From Pseudidiomarina insulisalsae (GTDB taxonomy: Bacteria > Pseudomonadota > Gammaproteobacteria > Enterobacterales > Alteromonadaceae), in assembly GCF_003987065.1 (NCBI RefSeq), contig NZ_PIPY01000003.1, forward strand, positions 124,001 to 188,000: a DNA stretch of 64,000 nt, read 5' to 3'. Under the pieces are notes generated by a model, which saw only the letters and a list, made by a program, of their open reading frames with translations, ran no database searches and had not been told where the DNA came from. A program made the translations under genes and the position numbers. Shown piece after piece: positions 47,775 through 57,787 of the stretch. Position 1 is the first letter of the stretch. Each line of letters begins with the position of its first letter.

Positions 47775-48305
47775 TTACTCGAGGCGCTCGGCAAAGGTGC
47801 GTTTGAATTTGGCTAGTTTTGGATGGACGACGGCCTGGCAGTAGGCGTTCTGTGGGTTACGTTCGACGTAATTGTCGTGATAGTCCTCGGCCGGCCAGAA
47901 CTTATCTAATGGCTCGATTTCGGTGACAATTTCACCGTCCCAGGTACCTTCTTCACGCATCTCCGCGATAATTTTCTCGGCTTCCTCGCGTTGCTCTTCG
48001 GTCTGATAGAATATTGCCGAACGATATTGAGTACCGACGTCGTTACCCTGGCGATTTAGCTGCGTAGGGTCATGCAGCGCAAAAAAGATTTCTAAAATGT
48101 CGCGTACCGATAATGCCTCAGGTTCAAAAGTGATCTGTACGACTTCGGCATGGCCGGTGTTACCAGTACAAACTTCTTCATAGGTCGGCTCTGGTTTATC
48201 TCCGCCAGCATAGCCCGACTGCGCCTTCAGAACGCCGCGAACTTGCTTAAACGCTCCCTCAATACACCAAAAACAACCACCACCTAATGTAATTTGCTGT
48301 GTCAT
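47775..48305 (-). CDS. msrA: Peptide methionine sulfoxide reductase MsrA
   Basis: Reduces the S-epimer of methionine sulfoxide in proteins. It is 176 residues. The catalytic cysteine is in LGGGCFWCIEGAF near the N-terminus, and VCTGNTGHAEVVQI, PTQLNRQGNDVGTQYRSAIF and NPQNAYCQAVV complete the family pattern. It has no signal peptide, so it acts in the cytoplasm. It converges on fdx and diverges from the AT-rich heparinase-like gene. Confidence 0.96.
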   Translation of the reverse strand: MTQQITLGGGCFWCIEGAFKQVRGVLKAQSGYAGGDKPEPTYEEVCTGNTGHAEVVQITFEPEALSVRDILEIFFALHDPTQLNRQGNDVGTQYRSAIFYQTEEQREEAEKIIAEMREEGTWDGEIVTEIEPLDKFWPAEDYHDNYVERNPQNAYCQAVVHPKLAKFKRTFAERLE

Positions 48306-48436
48306 ACCTTACCTCTTGTAGACGTTTAGACATCCATAATACATGCTCTCAGGTTTGCATGGCAACAATTTATGGTTGTTGAAAAAAGCTTATTTATTTA
48401 ACATGCACGTTAAAAAATAAAAACGGAATTTATAAA

Positions 48437-50875
48437 ATGCGATTTCTCATAATCACCCTTTTACTCGTCACACTAATTGGTTGTGGTGGCCAGGAGTCGG
48501 CAAAAAAAGTTAGCCCACCGGTCAGCCTCAACACCCAACCTGACACATTTGAGGGCACTTGGGCATCATCTGTTGTTATAGATGTTTTGGCAAATGATCA
48601 GATAACGGATTTTACGCGTCTGGAAGTTGTGAACCCACCCGAGTATGGGGACGTTAAAGTCGAGAATAACAAATTAGTCTATTTTCCTCCGCAACAAGAG
48701 ATTTCGGAAGAGCTAAGTTATCAGGTCGTGGCGGGTACAAATTCATCTGCCGAGACTCAGGTATCCGTCCAACTTAAAAACGGGATCACCTCAGTTTCTT
48801 TATCTGATTCGAAACTAGAGGAAGGTTTGCCTTATGAATTACGCATTGGAATGGCCCTACCGCCGCAAGATGAATCAATCTATATTGAATTGATTCGTGA
48901 TGATTTGCCTAAGCAAGCACTGGCAACGATTAATCCCAATTCCGCAGAATCAGAGGTTATCTGGAAGTACACACCTTCCGGTGATAATGAGACAAAAGGT
49001 TATTTTACTGCGAAAGAGGATACGTTAGTCGTTACGTTTAAAGGTAAATCAGAAACTCTTTCTTACGACTATTATAGTGTGCCTGAGGCTACTGTCCTAA
49101 ATAACAGCGTGCGTTCAAGATGGTACCGTCAGGATCAGGCCGATCTGATGGCGGAAAAAAGAGGATTCTATTTAAACTGGACGAGCTTCCCGGTATGGGA
49201 AATTCCGCAAACACCTCAATGGTCGGAGGATCCGTTCAATAATAATACGTGGTTACTTTATTTCCATTCGCTGGCCTGGCTCCACTCGTATGAGTTTCTC
49301 TACGACAAGACTCATGACCCTTCTTATCGAAGTGAAATTAAACGCATCATCTTCAATTATCTTGAGAACTCACCGCGAGACAACCCGGCGAACTACATGA
49401 GCTGGAATGATCATTCCACTGCAAATCGCGCAAGTGTAATTAGCTATTTTTATCTGCAATTCCTTAAAGATGAACTTTCGGCCGAAGAGCATCGGTGGTT
49501 TATCCAGCAGATGCTCCACCACGCAGCAGAATTAAGAGAGTTGCTTGATGAGGACAAGTACTACGCGCATAACCATAGTATGTTCCATTCACTCGCTTTA
49601 ATTAATATTGTACTTAGTTTTCCTACTGAGTTTGCCAGTACTGACTACGCAAGCGCGGCGATCGCAAGAATTAAAGAATTATTCGAGACTATGGTGGTAG
49701 CGGAAACCGGTTTCTCGCGCGAGCAGTCAACTTCTTACCATTTCATCGCGATGGAGTTGTTTTTGGCCACGGGCAACTTCTTAGAAACCATTTTAAGAAG
49801 TAACGATAACGCAATTAAAAACTTGCTTAATAAGATGGTGGATGCGGCAACACACCTTACTTACGTCAATGGTGGCGCGCCTGCAATGGGCGATACCAAC
49901 TTCGGTGCGGATGTATTCAAAACGCGCCTGAAGAATATTGTCAGTAGAGGGAATTTGTCATCACCGTATTTCGATTACATCCATGGTGACAAAACGGCGC
50001 AGCCACTGGAACGAATCTTCCTTGAGTCGTCAGAGGGTATCGCAATTTTGCGTCCTAATAGTGGTGCGCAGAACCTTCCTGAAAAATTCTTACTGTTGGA
50101 TTTTGGATTACCCAAAATTTCCCATGGCCATCACGACACGGGGCATATTACCTACGCTGTCGATGGTACTGAATATTTGGTCGACCCAGGCGGGCCCTAC
50201 CTTTACCAAGGAAAAGGGCGCTTTCATTTTGCCTCGCGCGCAGCACACAATGTGCCGATCGTAAATGGCAAAATGACGGTCGAAAATGCCGGCCAAATTC
50301 TTGCTTCTGAATGTTCCGAAACTGCATGCTGGAGCGTAGGGCGACTTATCGAGTCTGACTATGCACACTTTCGATTCACACTTGTGCCGGCAAATGACAA
50401 AATAAGTATTTACATCATCGATTTAATCCAAGCGCCATCGGCAGCTTCTGGCAGCACTTCAGACATTGCCTTGAACTGGCATTTTTCACCCATGGTCTCC
50501 CTGGCGAGTTGCTCCCAGGCAAACGTGAACTCTGACAGTTGTATAATGAGCCATGAAGTAACAGGTGAATACCTTTTTAATGTTGTAGCTCAGGAGCCTT
50601 TGCAGCGAAAAATTCAAGAAGGTATTGATGATGGAGAAACAATGGCGGGTTGGGTGCAGCCGAAGTTTGGGCAAAAAGCTCCCGCACCGGTTTTAGTGTA
50701 TGAGACGCAGGCAACAAATTTTGCTGCGCTTAGCAGTATCGTTTCGGAGCAAAGTGCAACTCCAGCAGAACTCACAGTATTAGAAAATGGGGTGGATGTA
50801 AGCTTCGACAGGTTCAACGTTGTCATTCAGAACCCGTGGTCGGCGAGTCCGACAATGAGTGTTTCTGAAAATTAA
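48437..50875 (+). CDS. Heparinase II/III-like lipoprotein 1
   Basis: 812-residue predicted lipoprotein; the lipobox is LIGC with Cys16. An N-terminal beta domain (about 35-115) resembles cadherin/VCBS modules (IDVLANDQITDFTRLEVV, GDVKVENNKLVYFPP). A helical (alpha/alpha) toroid with NYMSWNDHSTANRASVIS, HNHSMFHSLALI and GFSREQSTSYHF follows. The C-terminal beta-sandwich has the heparinase II/III signature HGHHDTGHITYAVDGTEYLV and AAHNVPIVNG. It probably cleaves an acidic polysaccharide at the cell surface; the substrate is unknown. The gene and its upstream region look more AT-rich than their neighbours, suggesting transfer. A distant paralogue lies at 60.6 kb. Confidence 0.8.
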   Translation: MRFLIITLLLVTLIGCGGQESAKKVSPPVSLNTQPDTFEGTWASSVVIDVLANDQITDFTRLEVVNPPEYGDVKVENNKLVYFPPQQEISEELSYQVVAGTNSSAETQVSVQLKNGITSVSLSDSKLEEGLPYELRIGMALPPQDESIYIELIRDDLPKQALATINPNSAESEVIWKYTPSGDNETKGYFTAKEDTLVVTFKGKSETLSYDYYSVPEATVLNNSVRSRWYRQDQADLMAEKRGFYLNWTSFPVWEIPQTPQWSEDPFNNNTWLLYFHSLAWLHSYEFLYDKTHDPSYRSEIKRIIFNYLENSPRDNPANYMSWNDHSTANRASVISYFYLQFLKDELSAEEHRWFIQQMLHHAAELRELLDEDKYYAHNHSMFHSLALINIVLSFPTEFASTDYASAAIARIKELFETMVVAETGFSREQSTSYHFIAMELFLATGNFLETILRSNDNAIKNLLNKMVDAATHLTYVNGGAPAMGDTNFGADVFKTRLKNIVSRGNLSSPYFDYIHGDKTAQPLERIFLESSEGIAILRPNSGAQNLPEKFLLLDFGLPKISHGHHDTGHITYAVDGTEYLVDPGGPYLYQGKGRFHFASRAAHNVPIVNGKMTVENAGQILASECSETACWSVGRLIESDYAHFRFTLVPANDKISIYIIDLIQAPSAASGSTSDIALNWHFSPMVSLASCSQANVNSDSCIMSHEVTGEYLFNVVAQEPLQRKIQEGIDDGETMAGWVQPKFGQKAPAPVLVYETQATNFAALSSIVSEQSATPAELTVLENGVDVSFDRFNVVIQNPWSASPTMSVSEN

Positions 50876-50926
50876 ACCTAAAAATTCTAAAGCCGGGCTG
50901 TGGTAGCAGTAAAATACTGAACCGTG

Positions 50927-50932
50927 TATAAT
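50927..50932 (+). promoter_or_regulatory. Probable -10 box of ndk
   Basis: A consensus TATAAT lies 47 bases before the ndk ATG. No good -35 hexamer is found at 16-18 bases (TAGCAG at 17), so an activator or a weak -35 is implied. Confidence 0.5.
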
Positions 50933-50979
50933 CCGCGCGACTTTAATTTAGCTAGCCTTTTCGACTTTGGAGACAAAAA

Positions 50980-51411
50980 ATGGCTTTAGAACGTACTTTA
51001 TCAATCATCAAACCTGACGCTGTTGGCAAAAATGTTATCGGCGCTATCTACAATCGCTTCGAGAGCACAGGCCTGCGCATTGTTGCTGCAAAAATGATGC
51101 ACCTGAGCAAAGAGCAGGCGGAAGGTTTCTACGCAGAACATAAAGAGCGTCCTTTCTTCGGTGCTCTGGTTGAGTTCATGACATCAGGTCCTATCATGGT
51201 AAGCGTTCTGGAAGGCGACGATGCAGTGAAGCGTCACCGCGAGGTTATGGGTGCGACCAACCCTGCAGAAGCACTGGCAGGAACGCTCCGCGCTGACTAT
51301 GCTGAAACTATCGACGAGAACGCGGTTCACGGCTCTGACGCGACTGAATCTGCGGCACGTGAAATTGCATACTTCTTCTCAGACGAAGAAATCTGCCCAC
51401 GCACTCGCTAA
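50980..51411 (+). CDS. ndk: Nucleoside diphosphate kinase
   Basis: Equilibrates nucleoside di- and triphosphates through a phosphohistidine. It is 143 residues, as in E. coli. It begins [20 protein letters not shown], and the active-site histidine is in [20 protein letters not shown] precedes the start. It opens the conserved ndk-rlmN-pilF-rodZ-ispG-hisS-yfgM-bamB-der block, but a hairpin follows, so it is probably transcribed alone. Confidence 0.98.
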   Translation: MALERTLSIIKPDAVGKNVIGAIYNRFESTGLRIVAAKMMHLSKEQAEGFYAEHKERPFFGALVEFMTSGPIMVSVLEGDDAVKRHREVMGATNPAEALAGTLRADYAETIDENAVHGSDATESAAREIAYFFSDEEICPRTR

Positions 51412-51421
51412 GGGAAGATCA

Positions 51422-51446
51422 GCAAGGCTCGCGTGGCGAGCCTTGC
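51422..51446 (+). terminator. Hairpin after ndk
   Basis: GCAAGGCTCGC (51422-51432) and GCGAGCCTTGC (51436-51446) form perfect 11-bp arms with a 3-base loop. Only scattered T residues follow, and repeat R6 starts at its end. Confidence 0.7.
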
Positions 51447-51514
51447 GTTATTAGTCAATAGATATTAGATATCGGTTCACTAATAACCACTATCCATTAA
51501 CCCGCAACGCTTTT
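51445..51514 (+). repeat. Heptad palindrome R6 (ndk-rlmN)
   Basis: The most diverged and shortest copy: GCGTTATTAG, then ATAGATATTAGATATCGGTT, a short loop, TAATAACCACTATCCATTA and CAACGCTTTTGG. It lies 33 bases after the ndk stop and ends 10 bases before the rlmN start. Confidence 0.65.
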
Positions 51515-51524
51515 GGTTTTATAC

Positions 51525-52658
51525 ATGAACGCAGTAGACAAAAAAGTTAACCTTCTCGACCTCAATCGCCAGGGCATGCGCGAGTTCTTCCAGGAACTTG
51601 GCGAAAAGCCTTTTCGTGCCGATCAGGTCATGAAGTGGCTGTATCATTACTGCGTTGACAACTTTGACGAGATGACCAATCTCAACAAAGTACTACGGGA
51701 AAAACTCAAAGAAATCGCCGAAATCCGTGCCCCTGAAGTCCGCCTGCAACAGCAGTCGAGCGACGGCACCATCAAGTTTGCGATGACGCTGTTCGACGGC
51801 CAGGACGTCGAGACCGTGTGGATTCCGGAAGCCGACCGCGCCACCTTGTGTGTGAGCTCGCAGGTCGGTTGCGCACTCGAGTGCACCTTCTGCTCAACGG
51901 CGCAGCAAGGCTTCAACCGTAACCTGCGCGTGGCGGAAATTATTGGCCAGGTATGGCGGGTAAATAAGCTGCTTGGCCCGTTCGGTGAAACTGGCATTAA
52001 ACCCGTCACCAACGTGGTCATGATGGGTATGGGTGAGCCATTGCTCAACCTGGCGAACGTCGTGCCAGCCATGGAGCTGATGCTTGACGATAACGCCTTT
52101 GGCCTGTCAAAACGTCGCGTCACCTTAAGCACCTCAGGCGTGGTGCCGGCGCTGTACAAACTCAAAGAGCAAATCGACGTGGCGCTTGCCATCAGCCTGC
52201 ATGCGCCCAACGATGCGTTGCGCGACGAAATTGTACCGATCAATAAGAAGTACAATATTGAAGAGTTCTTAAAGGCCAGCCGTCATTACATTGATGGCTC
52301 AAAAGCCAATAAAAATATTACGATTGAATATGTCATGCTTGATCACATCAATGACTCAACCGATCAGGCGCATGAACTGGCAAAAACCTTGCAGGGCACC
52401 CCGTGCAAGATCAATTTAATACCGTTTAACCCGTTCCCGGGCAACGATTATGGCCGTTCAAGCAATTCTCGCATTGACCGCTTTGCTAAGGTTCTGATAG
52501 AAAAGGGCTATATTGTGACCGTGCGCAAAACCCGCGGTGACGACATTGATGCCGCTTGCGGCCAGTTGGTCGGCGATGTGGTGGACCGAACCAAGCGCAT
52601 CCTGAAGAAGCAGCAAGCAACCCGCGGTGGTGCCGGAATCGACGTCAAGGTTTCGTAA
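51525..52658 (+). CDS. rlmN: Dual-specificity rRNA/tRNA m2A methyltransferase RlmN
   Basis: Radical-SAM enzyme that methylates A2503 of 23S rRNA and A37 of some tRNAs. It is 377 residues. The [4Fe-4S] motif is CALECTFCS (C-x3-C-x2-C). MGMGEPLLN and the C-terminal catalytic cysteine in AACGQL are present. I start at [11 protein letters not shown]; an in-frame GTG-like start four codons upstream lies in the repeat-derived TTTTGG region. No strong ribosome-binding site is seen. Confidence 0.95.
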   Translation: MNAVDKKVNLLDLNRQGMREFFQELGEKPFRADQVMKWLYHYCVDNFDEMTNLNKVLREKLKEIAEIRAPEVRLQQQSSDGTIKFAMTLFDGQDVETVWIPEADRATLCVSSQVGCALECTFCSTAQQGFNRNLRVAEIIGQVWRVNKLLGPFGETGIKPVTNVVMMGMGEPLLNLANVVPAMELMLDDNAFGLSKRRVTLSTSGVVPALYKLKEQIDVALAISLHAPNDALRDEIVPINKKYNIEEFLKASRHYIDGSKANKNITIEYVMLDHINDSTDQAHELAKTLQGTPCKINLIPFNPFPGNDYGRSSNSRIDRFAKVLIEKGYIVTVRKTRGDDIDAACGQLVGDVVDRTKRILKKQQATRGGAGIDVKVS

Positions 52659-52728
52659 AGCGTCCCGATGCGCATAGGCAGGCACGCCAGTTCAAGGTAG
52701 CATAGCGAATAACCGAAGAGGGCCTGAC

Positions 52729-53517
52729 ATGCGAATTTTGCTCCATACTGTAAGCGTCATCCTGCTGGCGACACTCAGCACTGGCTGTGTCAGCCAGCGC
52801 ACCGTTGATGGCAAGGAAAAACCCGCACAGCAGTTCAACGCCAGGGAAGCCGCAGCGACCCGCCTGGCGCTGGGCTTACAATACTTGCAGACCGGTAATT
52901 ACGAGCAGGCGCGCGTGAACCTGGAAAAAGCCCGTGACTACACGCCTGAAAATCCAGCGGTGCAAACCGGACTGGCTTTTTATTATCAGCGCGTGCAAGA
53001 CTACGAGATGGCCGAGCAGTATTACCGCCGCGCCATTCAGTTGCAACCGGACAACGGCGACACCCACAACAACCTGGGCGCATTACTGTGCTCAATGGGG
53101 CGCTATCAGGCCGCCGAGCAACATTTTAACCGCGCGTTGCAGATTCCCGATTATGTAAAAGTTGCCGCAACCTATGAAAACGCAGCGCGTTGCGCGGCGC
53201 GGGCCGGTGATCTGCAAAAATCCGATCAGTACTTCCAGCGCGCAATCAACCATAGTTCGCGAAATAGCACTATTCTTGAAACCTACGCTGCGGTATTGTT
53301 AGAGCAACAACGTTATCAGGATGCTGCGGACGTGCTCGCACGTCGTGCCCAACTGCCCCAACTTTCCCCTGAGTATCTCTGGCTGGAAAGTGAACTGGCG
53401 CGCTATCAGAACGACCGCGTCCGGCAACGCAGTTTCGGTGAACTTTTATTGTCGCGTTTTCCCGATTCCCGCCAAGCGCAAACGTATCGGGCACGCGCGG
53501 CCAAAACTAAATCATGA
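52729..53517 (+). CDS. pilF: Type IV pilus biogenesis lipoprotein PilF/PilW
   Basis: Outer-membrane lipoprotein that helps assemble the PilQ secretin. It is 262 residues with lipobox LSTGC (Cys20) and about six TPR units, for example ALGLQYLQTGNYEQARVNLE and MAEQYYRRAIQLQPDNGDTH. The sorting residue after the cysteine is Val, which fits outer-membrane delivery. It lies between rlmN and rodZ as in Pseudomonas and Shewanella. Confidence 0.92.
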   Translation: MRILLHTVSVILLATLSTGCVSQRTVDGKEKPAQQFNAREAAATRLALGLQYLQTGNYEQARVNLEKARDYTPENPAVQTGLAFYYQRVQDYEMAEQYYRRAIQLQPDNGDTHNNLGALLCSMGRYQAAEQHFNRALQIPDYVKVAATYENAARCAARAGDLQKSDQYFQRAINHSSRNSTILETYAAVLLEQQRYQDAADVLARRAQLPQLSPEYLWLESELARYQNDRVRQRSFGELLLSRFPDSRQAQTYRARAAKTKS

Positions 53518-53528
53518 TGAAGTAACCC

Positions 53529-54629
53529 ATGACCTCAGACAAAGACCTATTTAATGATGAAGCGCCTGAACAAGGTGCAGCACAACCGACTCGTACACCA
53601 GGTAAACTGCTGACCGAAGCGCGCGAGAATAAGGGCCTTACACAACAGCAGGTGGCCGATAGTCTACGCCTGCGCCTGGCTGTGGTGCAGTTCATTGAAG
53701 CTGATGAATACGAAAAACTGTCGTCGCCGACCTTTGTTCGCGGCTATCTGCGTTCGATGGCGAAGGCACTTGAGGTCAGTGAAGAAGAGATTTTCGCGGC
53801 CTATCGTGAGCATGGCTATGACGTGAGCCAGGCCAGCAATGTAAAAATGCAGAGCTTTTCGCGTCGCAAAGTGCGGGAGCGTAACGACAGCCGGCTGAAG
53901 TGGATCAGCTACATCATTATTATTTCAGTGCTGGCGCTGGTACTTATCTGGTGGTGGCAGGAAAGCGGTTTTAGCCTGACAACCATTACTGGTAGTGAAG
54001 ATGCGCCGACCGAACAAGAGGCCCAGCAGCAACGCGAAGCCAGCCAGAACATACCGCAAGTGGTGCGCCCTGAGCCGCAAGTTACCCAGCGCCTGACTGA
54101 GGCCGAAGCCCGGGCCGCGCAAATCAGTACAGAAATGACACCGGCAGAAGCCGAGCCGGGTATTGAGCCTGAGAGCCTGGATGTGCCCGAAGAGAACATT
54201 CCCGGCGAAATCCCGGCCGATATTACGCCAGCGGAAGACCCGACTGAAGACCCAGCTCAAGACCCGGCCGAAAACCCGACTGAAAACCCAGCCAGCGGAA
54301 CCGGCACCACAACGCCTGCAGCAGAAGCTGCCGAGGCGCTGGTCATTACCGCTAACGAAGCAAACGCACCGAGCACCGTCACCGCCGCGGCAGAAGAACA
54401 ACTGGTCTTCGCCTTTAATCAAGCCTGCTGGGTGAAAGTTACCGACGCCACCGGTGAAGAGATCGCGATTGGTGTTAAAGCAGAAGGTTATCGCATGCCG
54501 CTGACGGGAGAGCCGCCATTTGATATTATCTTATGCAGACCTGAGGCGGTCACCATCACTTACAATGGCGAGAACGTGAATCTCGACAGCTATGTACGTG
54601 ACCGGAGTGTGACCTTAACGCTCGATTAA
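53529..54629 (+). CDS. rodZ: Cell-shape protein RodZ
   Basis: Bitopic protein linking MreB filaments to the elongasome. It is 366 residues. A cytoplasmic Cro-type helix-turn-helix lies at about 25-95 (LLTEARENKGLTQQQVADSL, VRGYLRSMAKAL), followed by one membrane helix at about 130-150 (YIIIISVLALVLIWWW) and a periplasmic DUF4115 domain at about 285-366. The linker holds tandem DP-rich tetrapeptides (EDPTEDPAQDPAENPTENPA), so its length may vary between strains. Confidence 0.94.
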   Translation: MTSDKDLFNDEAPEQGAAQPTRTPGKLLTEARENKGLTQQQVADSLRLRLAVVQFIEADEYEKLSSPTFVRGYLRSMAKALEVSEEEIFAAYREHGYDVSQASNVKMQSFSRRKVRERNDSRLKWISYIIIISVLALVLIWWWQESGFSLTTITGSEDAPTEQEAQQQREASQNIPQVVRPEPQVTQRLTEAEARAAQISTEMTPAEAEPGIEPESLDVPEENIPGEIPADITPAEDPTEDPAQDPAENPTENPASGTGTTTPAAEAAEALVITANEANAPSTVTAAAEEQLVFAFNQACWVKVTDATGEEIAIGVKAEGYRMPLTGEPPFDIILCRPEAVTITYNGENVNLDSYVRDRSVTLTLD

Positions 54630-54647
54630 GACTTTTGAAGTAACAAC

Positions 54648-55760
54648 ATGATGCATGAGAACCCGATAAAACGCCGTCCTTCCCGCCGCATTTACGTGGG
54701 CAATGTTCCTATTGGTGACGGTGCCCCGATTGCGGTGCAGTCAATGACGAACACCGAAACCACCGATGTCGAAGCCACCGTGAAGCAGGTCAAAGCGATT
54801 GCCGCGGCCGGTGCTGATATTGTGCGGGTCTCTGTGCCCACCATGGACGCGGCCGAAGCCTTTAAATTTATCAAGCAGCAAAGCCCGGTGCCTTTGGTTG
54901 CCGATATTCATTTTGATTATCGCATCGCCTTGAAGGTCGCTGAGTACGGCGTTGACTGTTTACGCATCAACCCCGGCAATATCGGTAATGAGCAACGCAT
55001 TCGCGCGGTGGTCGATGCCGCGCGCGACAGAAATATTCCGATCCGTATCGGGGTAAACGGCGGTTCACTGGAAAAAGACCTGCAGGAAAAGTATGGCGAG
55101 CCAACCCCGGCAGCGCTGGTTGAATCAGCCATGCGCCACGTGGATATTCTTGATCGCCTGAATTTCCCTGATTTTAAAGTCAGCGTGAAAGCCTCGGACG
55201 TTTTTCTGGCGGTTGAATCTTATCGTCTGTTGGCCCGGCAAATTGAGCAGCCGTTGCACCTGGGTATCACCGAAGCCGGTGGCCTGCGCAGTGGCGCGGT
55301 GAAGTCATCCATTGGTCTTGGCATGCTGCTGGCTGAAGGTATCGGTGACACCATCCGTATCTCACTGGCTGCGGATCCGGTCGAAGAAGTCAAAGTTGGT
55401 TTTGATATCCTCAAGTCGCTGCGCATCCGTAGCCGCGGCATTAACTTTATTGCCTGCCCCAGCTGCTCGCGTCAGGAATTTGACGTGATCGGTACCGTCA
55501 ACGCGCTGGAACAACGCCTGGAAGACGTCGTAACGCCAATGGACGTGTCCATTATCGGCTGCGTGGTGAACGGTCCGGGCGAAGCCATGGTTGCCGAAAT
55601 TGGTCTGGCCGGCGCAAAAAATAAAAGTGGCTTTTACATCAAGGGCGAGCGTCAGAAAGAGCGCCTGGATAACATGGATTTGGTCGATCAACTTGAGCGT
55701 CACATCCGTGCCCGCGTAAAACAGCTCGAAGCTGAACAGATTCCTGTGAAGCAAGGGTAA
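54648..55760 (+). CDS. ispG: 4-hydroxy-3-methylbut-2-enyl-diphosphate synthase IspG
   Basis: [4Fe-4S] enzyme of the MEP isoprenoid pathway, supplying precursors for IspB. It is 370 residues. It has [39 protein letters not shown] and the cluster cysteines in CPSCSRQEF and [11 protein letters not shown]. It depends on clusters made by the isc system encoded upstream in this window. It starts 18 bases after rodZ. Confidence 0.97.
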   Translation: MMHENPIKRRPSRRIYVGNVPIGDGAPIAVQSMTNTETTDVEATVKQVKAIAAAGADIVRVSVPTMDAAEAFKFIKQQSPVPLVADIHFDYRIALKVAEYGVDCLRINPGNIGNEQRIRAVVDAARDRNIPIRIGVNGGSLEKDLQEKYGEPTPAALVESAMRHVDILDRLNFPDFKVSVKASDVFLAVESYRLLARQIEQPLHLGITEAGGLRSGAVKSSIGLGMLLAEGIGDTIRISLAADPVEEVKVGFDILKSLRIRSRGINFIACPSCSRQEFDVIGTVNALEQRLEDVVTPMDVSIIGCVVNGPGEAMVAEIGLAGAKNKSGFYIKGERQKERLDNMDLVDQLERHIRARVKQLEAEQIPVKQG

Positions 55761-55826
55761 AGCTGCGGTATACTACCCGCCATTTTTTAAATTTGAACGC
55801 AGATAAACCAGACGGTAAGTGACATC

Positions 55827-57092
55827 GTGGCAAAAACTATCCAAGCAATTCGTGGCATGAACGACATTTTGCCGGACCAGAGTCCGGCATGGCAGTTTGT
55901 CGAGGGCGTACTGCGCCAGGTGGCGGCGTCCTACACCTACCAGGAAATTCGCATGCCGGTGCTCGAAAGCACCGACCTGTTCAAGCGCTCGATCGGCGAA
56001 GTAACCGATATCGTCGAAAAAGAGATGTACACCTTTGACGATCGCAACGGTGACAGTCTGACCTTGCGTCCGGAAGGCACCGCTAGTTGCGTGCGCGCCG
56101 GTAACGAGCATGGACTGTTGTATAACCAGACGCAGCGCTTGTGGTACATGGGCCCGATGTTCCGTCACGAGCGTCCGCAAAAAGGCCGTTACCGCCAGTT
56201 TCACCAGTTTGGTATTGAAGCCTTTGGTATGGAAGGCCCGGACATTGATGCCGAAGTCATTCTGCTGTCGGCGCGGCTGTGGCAGCAATTTGGCATCAGT
56301 GACCAGGTTGAACTGCAACTGAACTCGTTGGCCTCAAACGAAGCCCGCGCCCGCTACCGTGACGCCCTGCGTGAGTTTCTACGTGCTCATGAAGACCAGC
56401 TTGACGAAGACTCAAAGCGTCGTCTGGACACCAATGTACTGCGCGTGCTCGACAGCAAGTCGCCCGAGACACAACAAGTACTGGAAAATGCGCCGAAACT
56501 ATCTGAATACTGGGACGATGAGTCACGCGCGCACTTCGACGGCTTGTGTCAGCGTCTTGACGCTGCCGGCATTAAGTATGTTCTCAATGAGCGTCTGGTC
56601 CGTGGTCTTGATTATTATAATCGCACCGTGTTTGAGTGGGTGACCACCGAACTTGGCGCGCAGGGTACGGTATGTGCCGGCGGCCGTTACGATGGACTGG
56701 TTGAGCAACTGGGCGGTAAAGCCACCCCGGCCGTGGGTTTTGCCATGGGTATTGAGCGACTGGTACTGCTGCTGGCCTCGCAGGATAAGATTCCGGCAAC
56801 GCAAACCGTTGACGTGTATGTGATTGCCCTGAACGAAGCTGCGGAACTTAAGGCGCCGGCCGTTGCCGAACAACTTCGTAACGAGCAACAGGGCTTGCGC
56901 GTGCAATTGCACAGCGGCAGCCAGAACATGAAGAAAAAGCTTGCCAAAGCGGACAAGTCCGGCGCCGAGTACGCCGTGATTATCCGCGACGACGACTTTG
57001 AAATTAAACACTTACGCGACCGCGATCAAGTCGATCGCAGCGCCGCAACCATCGCCGACGTGATCACGCTGGTTGCTAATAAAGAAGCATAA
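55827..57092 (+). CDS. hisS: Histidyl-tRNA synthetase
   Basis: Class II aminoacyl-tRNA synthetase, 421 residues. Motif 2 is [21 protein letters not shown] in pieces, motif 3 is [13 protein letters not shown], and the histidine-binding signatures are [15 protein letters not shown]. It uses a GTG start in front of [15 protein letters not shown], the usual N-terminus. It follows ispG at 66 bases in the conserved order. Confidence 0.97.
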   Translation: MAKTIQAIRGMNDILPDQSPAWQFVEGVLRQVAASYTYQEIRMPVLESTDLFKRSIGEVTDIVEKEMYTFDDRNGDSLTLRPEGTASCVRAGNEHGLLYNQTQRLWYMGPMFRHERPQKGRYRQFHQFGIEAFGMEGPDIDAEVILLSARLWQQFGISDQVELQLNSLASNEARARYRDALREFLRAHEDQLDEDSKRRLDTNVLRVLDSKSPETQQVLENAPKLSEYWDDESRAHFDGLCQRLDAAGIKYVLNERLVRGLDYYNRTVFEWVTTELGAQGTVCAGGRYDGLVEQLGGKATPAVGFAMGIERLVLLLASQDKIPATQTVDVYVIALNEAAELKAPAVAEQLRNEQQGLRVQLHSGSQNMKKKLAKADKSGAEYAVIIRDDDFEIKHLRDRDQVDRSAATIADVITLVANKEA

Positions 57093-57163
57093 TTTACGAA
57101 AAGCGTAGCGCTCGAAAAGCGCAGCGCACGAATAACGAACAACGATTTCACTCAGAGGTCCAC

Positions 57164-57787
57164 ATGGAAACAGAAGAACAACAAGTCGAACAGCTCAAGG
57201 CATTTTGGAAAGAGCATGGCAAAGGCATCGTCGCCGGCCTTGTGATCGGTTTTGGCCTGTTTTACGGCTGGCGCTATTACGACGCGCAGACTCTGGCAAA
57301 ACAAGAAGCGCAGTCGCAGCAGTACGAACAAATTGTCGCCCAGCTTGAAACTGACGGTAGCGAAGCCATGAATCAGGCAGAGCAATTTGTCAGCGAAGCC
57401 TCAGGCAGCACCTACGCGACCCTGGCAGCCTTTGAGCTGGCCCATCAGGCCACCGAAGCCGGTAACCTGAGCGCAGCCATCGACAGCCTGCAAAGCGCCC
57501 GCGAAAGTGCCGAAGGCGTACTGAAGCATGTGGCGAACCTGCGATTGGCCCGCTTACAGCTGGCGCAGGAAAATTATCCCGCGGCACTCTCTGCACTTGA
57601 GCAAATTGCCCAGGTGGAAGGTTTCGAGGCCAAAGCAGCTGAATTGCGCGGTGACGTGCTGATGGCCCAGGGCGATGCGCAAGGCGCGCGTCAGGCCTAT
57701 CAGGATGCCATTGCGGCAGCAACTGAAGCAGGTGTTCCAACTGTACTGGTTGAAACCAAACTCAACAGCATCCCGGCGGCCTCATGA
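57164..57787 (+). CDS. yfgM: Ancillary SecYEG translocon subunit YfgM
   Basis: Inner-membrane protein of 207 residues (E. coli 206) with one N-terminal helix (about 23-41, GIVAGLVIGFGLFYGWRYY) and a periplasmic TPR-like domain. In E. coli it works with PpiD near the Sec channel and modulates RcsB signalling. Its stop overlaps the bamB start (ATGA), as in other Gammaproteobacteria. GAGG is found 6 bases before the ATG. Confidence 0.94.
   Translation: METEEQQVEQLKAFWKEHGKGIVAGLVIGFGLFYGWRYYDAQTLAKQEAQSQQYEQIVAQLETDGSEAMNQAEQFVSEASGSTYATLAAFELAHQATEAGNLSAAIDSLQSARESAEGVLKHVANLRLARLQLAQENYPAALSALEQIAQVEGFEAKAAELRGDVLMAQGDAQGARQAYQDAIAAATEAGVPTVLVETKLNSIPAAS

Noticed and set aside
57093-57163. 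Short repeats AAAGCGTAGCGC/AAAGCGCAGCGC before yfgM
   Set aside because: Too short and simple to assign to either repeat family; they lack both the heptad units and the GTAG head.
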